10,308 nucleotides of DNA, from NCBI GenBank assembly GCA_005879205.1, contig VBLD01000090.1, forward strand, positions 1-10,308, in the 5' to 3' direction. Position numbers and translations under genes: made by a program. The notes beneath the pieces were generated by a model that worked only from the letters and a program-made list of their open reading frames with translations, was not told the DNA's origin and made no database searches. Numbering within the stretch: the first letter of the stretch is position 1; every line of letters begins with the position of its first letter. The DNA is from Deltaproteobacteria bacterium. GTDB taxonomy: Bacteria > Desulfobacterota > Binatia > DP-6. Of this stretch, positions 7,719-10,308 are shown piece by piece.

Positions 7719-8028
7719 GGCTCGGGAGCGTGACTAAGAGTCGAGCTCGTGTAAAGAGGGCTCGATCACGGGAGCAGCCCGTTGTGCCAGTAGCTCAGCT
7801 CGCCCGGGCTGGACGCGATCCGCCCGATCCCGCCGTCCGGCTCGTCTTGATGCCGACGAAGAGGCCGGACTCGCAACCCTCAACCCTCTGTGCAGATTTC
7901 GAGCTTGGACGATCCAGGCGCTCGCGTCGGGCCGTCGGTGTCAGTGAATCGACCCATCGCCGACCTTGCTCGCGGGGAGTGCCACAAGCCCTCACGCCGG
8001 CGAGGGAGAACAGGAACCAACCACATCG

Positions 8029-8264
8029 GCATTCCGGAATTCCGAGCTCTGGCTTGCGTGCTCATTCTTCGAGGAATCCAATTCGTGGAAGGTTGGATTT
8101 TGCGTAACACCTTCGGGCGAGGTCGGCCGCAGCAACCAGCAGCGACCGACATGCTTCGCCCCAAAATTGAATCGGGCTTGCGTGGGCCTGCGCAGCCCGG
8201 AATGTCAGGACGAGTCCCATTGAGGCTCTCATGGCGAGGCTCGTACTGACTGGTTCCGGAATGC
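8029..8264. repeat. 11-nt inverted repeat in the low-GC intergenic stretch
   Basis: GCATTCCGGAA at 8029-8039 is repeated in inverted orientation as TTCCGGAATGC at 8254-8264. The core CCGGAATG occurs a third time at 8197-8204. The arms enclose 214 bp with no reading frame of note and no target-site duplication beside them. This may be a remnant of a small mobile element, paired regulator sites, or chance helped by the self-complementary core TTCCGGAA. Confidence 0.35.
8160..8198 (-). terminator. Terminator-like hairpin downstream of the cysteine-rich gene
   Basis: On the minus strand GGGCTGCG pairs with CGCAAGCCC (8198-8174), an 8-bp stem with one bulged base and an 8-nt loop. It is followed by the T-rich tract GATTCAATTTT (8173-8163). 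It lies about 77 bases beyond the stop codon of the cysteine-rich gene. The T tract is broken by C and A, so efficiency is uncertain. Confidence 0.4.
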
Positions 8265-8274
8265 GCTCTTCATC

Positions 8275-9387
8275 TCAAAGATTCGGGCACTTGGTTAGAC
8301 ACGTCGAGAAAGCGGTGCTGCAGCTCACGACCGTGGGGTTTGCGGTGCAGGCGGTCTTGCACGCGTTGTAGGCGGCCAGCGCCGCGCTGTAGCAGGCTTG
8401 GACGCCCCCACACTGGCTTCCCGCGACGATCCAATTGTTCTGGCAAGTCTTGCTGCACTGCGTGCTCGCGGGAGGACCGGTCGTCGCACCGGCGCACTTG
8501 GCCTTCTTGGCGACGCAAGCCGCGGCGCAGGCGACCCCCTTGCCGGGAGCGAAGCAGCTGGCGAACGCCGTATCGTAGGCGGCCTGGCAGGCGGCCGCCG
8601 TCCCCGTCGACTTGCAGGCTTTCTGGGCCGCCGCGGCCTGCTTGACGCAAGCTGCCGTGGCCGGACTGAGCGTGGCTGCCGGCGGCACGGTCGTGGTGGT
8701 GGTGGTCGAAGGCCGCCCCGGAGTCGTGGTCGTCGTCGTTGGCCGTGGCGGGGCGGTGGTCGTCGTCGGCCGGATCGTCGTCGTGGTGGTGGACGGCCGT
8801 GGCTGAGTGGTCGTGGTCGTCGTGGTCGGTTGACCCGGCACGGTCGTGCTGGTGGTGGTCGAAGCGCCGTTTCCGAGATTCGGGCACTTCGTCGCGCAGG
8901 CGGCAAAGGCGCTCCGGCACTTCAGAGCAGCGGCATTGCAGCCATCCTTGCAGGTCTTGTAGGCGGTCCGCGCGGCGGCGACGCAGGCCTGATCGCCGGC
9001 GCACTGGGCGCCTGCGGCAACCCACGTGTTCTGGCACGTCTTGGTACACACCTTGTCCGTTGCCGACGCTGCAGACGCGACGCACTTCGTGTTCTTGGCC
9101 ACGCAGGCGGCGGCGCAGGTCACACCCTTTCCCGGGGCGAAGCAGTTGGAAAACGCGGCGGCGTGCTCGGCCTGACACACGGCGACACTCGCGACCATGT
9201 TGCACATCTTCTGCTGTGCCGTGGCTTCCTTGATGCACGCGGCGGTCGCGAGACTGAAGGCAGGCGCGGCCGGCGGCAACGTCGTCGTGGTCGTGGTGAC
9301 GGATTTCGCCCGCGATCCGTGCGCGGCGAGCAGCGCGATGCCGATGGCCAGTGCGACTGAATAAACGAGTGGTCTCTTTTTCGACAT
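8275..9387 (-). CDS. Secreted cysteine-rich protein with two copies of a 16-Cys domain and a Thr/Pro linker
   Basis: This 370-aa protein belongs to no named family that I recognise. Residues 1-28 form a signal peptide (Lys/Arg start, hydrophobic 8-22, likely cut after the Ala at 27), followed by a short Thr run and a Pro/Ala stretch. Residues 44-171 and 240-370 are two copies of one Ala-rich, probably helical domain. All 16 cysteines match between copies, with gaps of 10, 8, 10, 8, 3, 6, 11 or 12, 3, 10, 5, 10, 3, 6 or 8, 6 and 3 residues. Both copies contain CFAPGKGV and CAAACVAK and end in TKCPNL. The 68-residue linker is Thr runs punctuated by Pro. The even cysteine number and export suggest disulfides; metal binding is another possibility. 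ATG 9387 has GAGGAG seven bases upstream. Other long frames overlap here, but only this one gives a signal peptide and conserved repeats. Confidence 0.88.
   Translation of the reverse strand: MSKKRPLVYSVALAIGIALLAAHGSRAKSVTTTTTTLPPAAPAFSLATAACIKEATAQQKMCNMVASVAVCQAEHAAAFSNCFAPGKGVTCAAACVAKNTKCVASAASATDKVCTKTCQNTWVAAGAQCAGDQACVAAARTAYKTCKDGCNAAALKCRSAFAACATKCPNLGNGASTTTSTTVPGQPTTTTTTTQPRPSTTTTTIRPTTTTAPPRPTTTTTTPGRPSTTTTTTVPPAATLSPATAACVKQAAAAQKACKSTGTAAACQAAYDTAFASCFAPGKGVACAAACVAKKAKCAGATTGPPASTQCSKTCQNNWIVAGSQCGGVQACYSAALAAYNACKTACTANPTVVSCSTAFSTCLTKCPNL
8278..8670 (-). repeat. Second copy of the 16-Cys domain (residues 240-370)
   Basis: My hand alignment with the first copy (8875-9258) gives about 69 identical residues over roughly 128, including all 16 cysteines, with only one- and two-residue insertions. 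The codons differ at many synonymous sites, even where the protein is identical, so the duplication is not recent. Confidence 0.85.
8671..8874 (-). repeat. Low-complexity Thr/Pro linker coding region
   Basis: Residues 172-239 are runs of four to seven Thr separated by Pro, Arg, Gly or Gln, encoded by ACC/ACG repeats (GGT/CGT on the plus strand). Such linkers keep extracellular domains apart and are often glycosylated, which is inference here. The repeat tract also creates the artificial Val/Gly-rich frames on the plus strand. Confidence 0.85.
8875..9258 (-). repeat. First copy of the 16-Cys domain (residues 44-171)
   Basis: Cysteines lie at residues 51, 62, 71, 82, 91, 95, 102, 114, 118, 129, 135, 146, 150, 157, 164 and 168. 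Four C-x3-C pairs occur (91/95, 114/118, 146/150, 164/168), a spacing that puts both cysteines on one face of a helix. See the second copy (8278-8670) for the alignment. Confidence 0.85.
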
Positions 9388-9394
9388 CTCTGAT

Positions 9395-9400
9395 CTCCTC
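9395..9400 (-). promoter_or_regulatory. Ribosome binding site of the cysteine-rich gene
   Basis: GAGGAG on the minus strand, seven bases before ATG 9387. Its first base is the last base of the TAG that ends the small upstream frame (9400-9654). It fixes the start of the secreted protein. Confidence 0.75.
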
Positions 9401-9654
9401 TATCGTACGGACTCGTCCGTCGCGTGGCGGTGCCACATCGCGGAATCGATTGCCCGCATCACCCAAGGGCGTGCGTATTCACGGCTGCGACCCCGAAGGC
9501 TGCTCTGCGTATGTGCCGGAGTCGGTGTGAAGGCCTTGACCCAGCTCAGGGCCAGCACCAGCACGGCAGCGGCGAACCACAGCGTCGTGCCGTGGCGCCT
9601 GACCGCGCGTCCCCAAGACGCATATCGACGCCAGTGGCGAGCCTCGACTTTCAT
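9400..9654 (-). CDS. Possible small membrane protein, 84 aa
   Basis: I do not recognise this gene. The 84-residue frame has a basic N-terminus (six Arg/Lys before residue 21), one hydrophobic segment (about 22-42, TTLWFAAAVLVLALSW) suited to a membrane helix or uncleaved signal, and a polar, Arg-rich tail. An in-frame TAG stands six bases before the ATG, so the start is forced, but no Shine-Dalgarno is visible. Third-position G+C is about 74% by rough count, highest over the hydrophobic segment. Its stop overlaps the ribosome site of the cysteine-rich gene, 12 bp from that ATG, the arrangement of coupled genes. If real, it could be a membrane partner of the secreted protein. It could equally be part of the leader. 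Confidence 0.38.
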   Translation of the reverse strand: MKVEARHWRRYASWGRAVRRHGTTLWFAAAVLVLALSWVKAFTPTPAHTQSSLRGRSREYARPWVMRAIDSAMWHRHATDESVR

Positions 9655-9957
9655 GAGCTACACGATAGGCTCGTTCGCGCGTTGCTCCCATTCGTCGAAC
9701 GGCGGAATTTGTCTACTCCTATTCGGGGAGAAATGAGCCGCTTTCCGCACAACCTTCGGCGCTCCTTGCAGCAAAATGCCGGGACAGAGCGTGTTGTGCG
9801 CGACGCATGGCGAACGACACGGCCGACCATACGGAGGCCCGGTCCGTACGATCGGATGGTGGCGACCCATGTGTCACCGTCGGCACGGGAACGGAGGAAT
9901 CGACTAGCTTGGGCGGCATCTTCGGGCTGGAACGACCATTGCTCCCGCCTGCTGCAG
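9655..9957. other. Divergent intergenic region, about 300 bp
   Basis: This lies between the minus-strand cysteine-rich/small-frame unit and the plus-strand kinase-like gene, so it should hold promoters for both. A TAGACA on the minus strand (9715-9710) matches five of six bases of a -35 box, but no good -10 follows. The kinase frame is open throughout: in-frame ATGs at 9733 (GGGGAG only two bases before it) and 9856 would lengthen that protein into an Arg-rich, non-membrane leader. I judge most of this stretch noncoding. Confidence 0.45.
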
Positions 9958-10308
9958 ATGCGCTTCGAGGATCGCACGACTTCCGACCTCCACCCCAAGG
10001 TCGCGCGATGCCGGCTGATTCTGTCCCTGATCGCGATCGTAGCCGTGTATGTCGATCCGACCAAGCCCACGGGGGTGCCGTGGTTACATCTGACCGGCGG
10101 GGAATTCGCGATCGATCCCTATGCCCTCGCCGTTCTGTCGCTCCATCTCGCGTACAGCTCCTGCGTCTGCTGGGTGATCGCCCGCCAGCTGCTTTCGCCC
10201 CAGCGCCTCGCCGCGATCACGGCGTGGATCGACGTCTTTCTCGGCGCCGTCGTCGTCGTATTCACCGAAGGCACGAGCAGTCCGTTCTGGGCGTTCTTCG
10301 TGTTCGCG
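9958..10308 (+). CDS. Membrane N-terminus of a probable sensor histidine kinase; 3' end cut by window edge
   Basis: The 117 visible residues hold a short polar start, a transmembrane helix (about 19-33), a loop with VDPTKP and LTGGEFAIDPYA, a second helix (about 54-76), a third (about 83-103), TEGTSSPF (103-110) and the start of a fourth. From memory, this layout, with IDPYALAVL and TEGTSSPF, is typical of the multi-helix sensor region found before the HisKA/HATPase part in kinases of high-GC delta-type bacteria. No kinase domain is visible, so the product name is inference, while the membrane protein itself is clear. Start choice is uncertain: ATG 9958 fits best because the membrane region follows directly, although it has no Shine-Dalgarno. 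In-frame ATGs at 9856 and 9733 are alternatives. The gene is divergent from the cysteine-rich gene. Confidence 0.72.
   Translation, partial: MRFEDRTTSDLHPKVARCRLILSLIAIVAVYVDPTKPTGVPWLHLTGGEFAIDPYALAVLSLHLAYSSCVCWVIARQLLSPQRLAAITAWIDVFLGAVVVVFTEGTSSPFWAFFVFA

Larger units (their letters stand above)
7719..8274. other. Intergenic stretch, 556 bp, no supportable gene
   Basis: Six-frame reading gives only short Arg/Ser/Pro-rich frames without recognisable domains, ribosome sites or family resemblance. Base composition drops: 8041-8100 is 50% G+C by count, against about 70% in neighbouring genes. The left end must hold the 5' region of the Asd-like gene. A 5-bp hairpin, ACGGG-agcag-CCCGT, lies at 7768-7782, and a tRNA-like 5' fragment at 7784-7800. 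The right end holds the 3' region of the cysteine-rich gene, with a terminator-like hairpin at 8174-8198 and a short direct repeat (GAGGCTC at 8222-8228 and 8236-8242). No convincing promoter was found for the Asd-like gene. Confidence 0.6.

Noticed and set aside
7783..7860. An intact tRNA gene starting at about 7784
   Set aside because: The D-stem GCTC has no GAGC partner, there is no GGTTCGANTCC T-arm at the right distance, and no matching acceptor 3' strand.
7730..8249. Short frames on both strands in 7719-8274
   Set aside because: Their composition is Arg/Ser/Pro-rich and they lack ribosome sites. The part that reads PVAQLARA is simply the translation of the tRNA-like fragment, a well-known source of false proteins.
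8398..9360. Gly/Arg- and Val-rich frames on the plus strand over the Thr linker
   Set aside because: They are products of the GGT/CGT repeat read antisense; there are no motifs or start signals.
8270..9466. A 398-codon minus-strand frame overlapping the cysteine-rich gene in another phase
   Set aside because: It is Arg/Asp/His-rich, its His/Asp runs are the frameshifted Thr repeats, and it has no signal peptide or ribosome site comparable to GAGGAG before 9387.

Overview
The window is high-GC bacterial DNA (roughly 70% G+C in the coding parts) from a Gram-negative-like genome. The gene set (nadK-recN, rarA, an Asd-like gene next to truA, and secreted proteins with Thr/Pro linkers) suggests an uncultured deltaproteobacterial or Binatota-like lineage. 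That placement is inference from gene content and style; there is no rRNA or other phylogenetic marker here.

Layout, left to right. (1) 1-900, minus strand: the N-terminal 300 residues of a secreted subtilisin-like protein whose catalytic motifs are unusual; the rest lies off the left edge. (2) 1085-4518, minus strand: a tight three-gene unit in transcription order nadK, recN, then a membrane-anchored M23 (LytM) peptidase. Both gaps are 10 bp and each holds a ribosome binding site built onto the preceding stop codon. (3) 4603-5955, plus strand: rarA, divergent from nadK across 84 bp. (4) 5957-7718, minus strand: an aspartate-semialdehyde dehydrogenase homologue that has lost its catalytic Cys and His, followed after one base by truA, which starts with GTG. 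truA and rarA converge with a single base between their stops. (5) 7719-8274: a 556-bp stretch with no gene I can support, lower in GC, with a terminator-like hairpin, an 11-nt inverted repeat and a short tRNA-like fragment. (6) 8275-9387, minus strand: a secreted protein made of two copies of a 16-cysteine domain joined by a Thr/Pro linker. A possible 84-aa membrane protein (9400-9654) lies immediately upstream of it. (7) 9958 to the right edge, plus strand: the membrane-spanning N-terminus of a probable sensor histidine kinase.

Functionally, the left two-thirds is housekeeping: NADP supply, double-strand break repair, cell-wall remodelling, replication-fork maintenance and tRNA modification. 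The right third looks accessory. The observations most worth following are the duplicated 16-cysteine domain, which I do not recognise as a named family, and the Asd-like protein without catalytic residues kept beside truA. I see no CRISPR array, insertion sequence, rRNA or intact tRNA.
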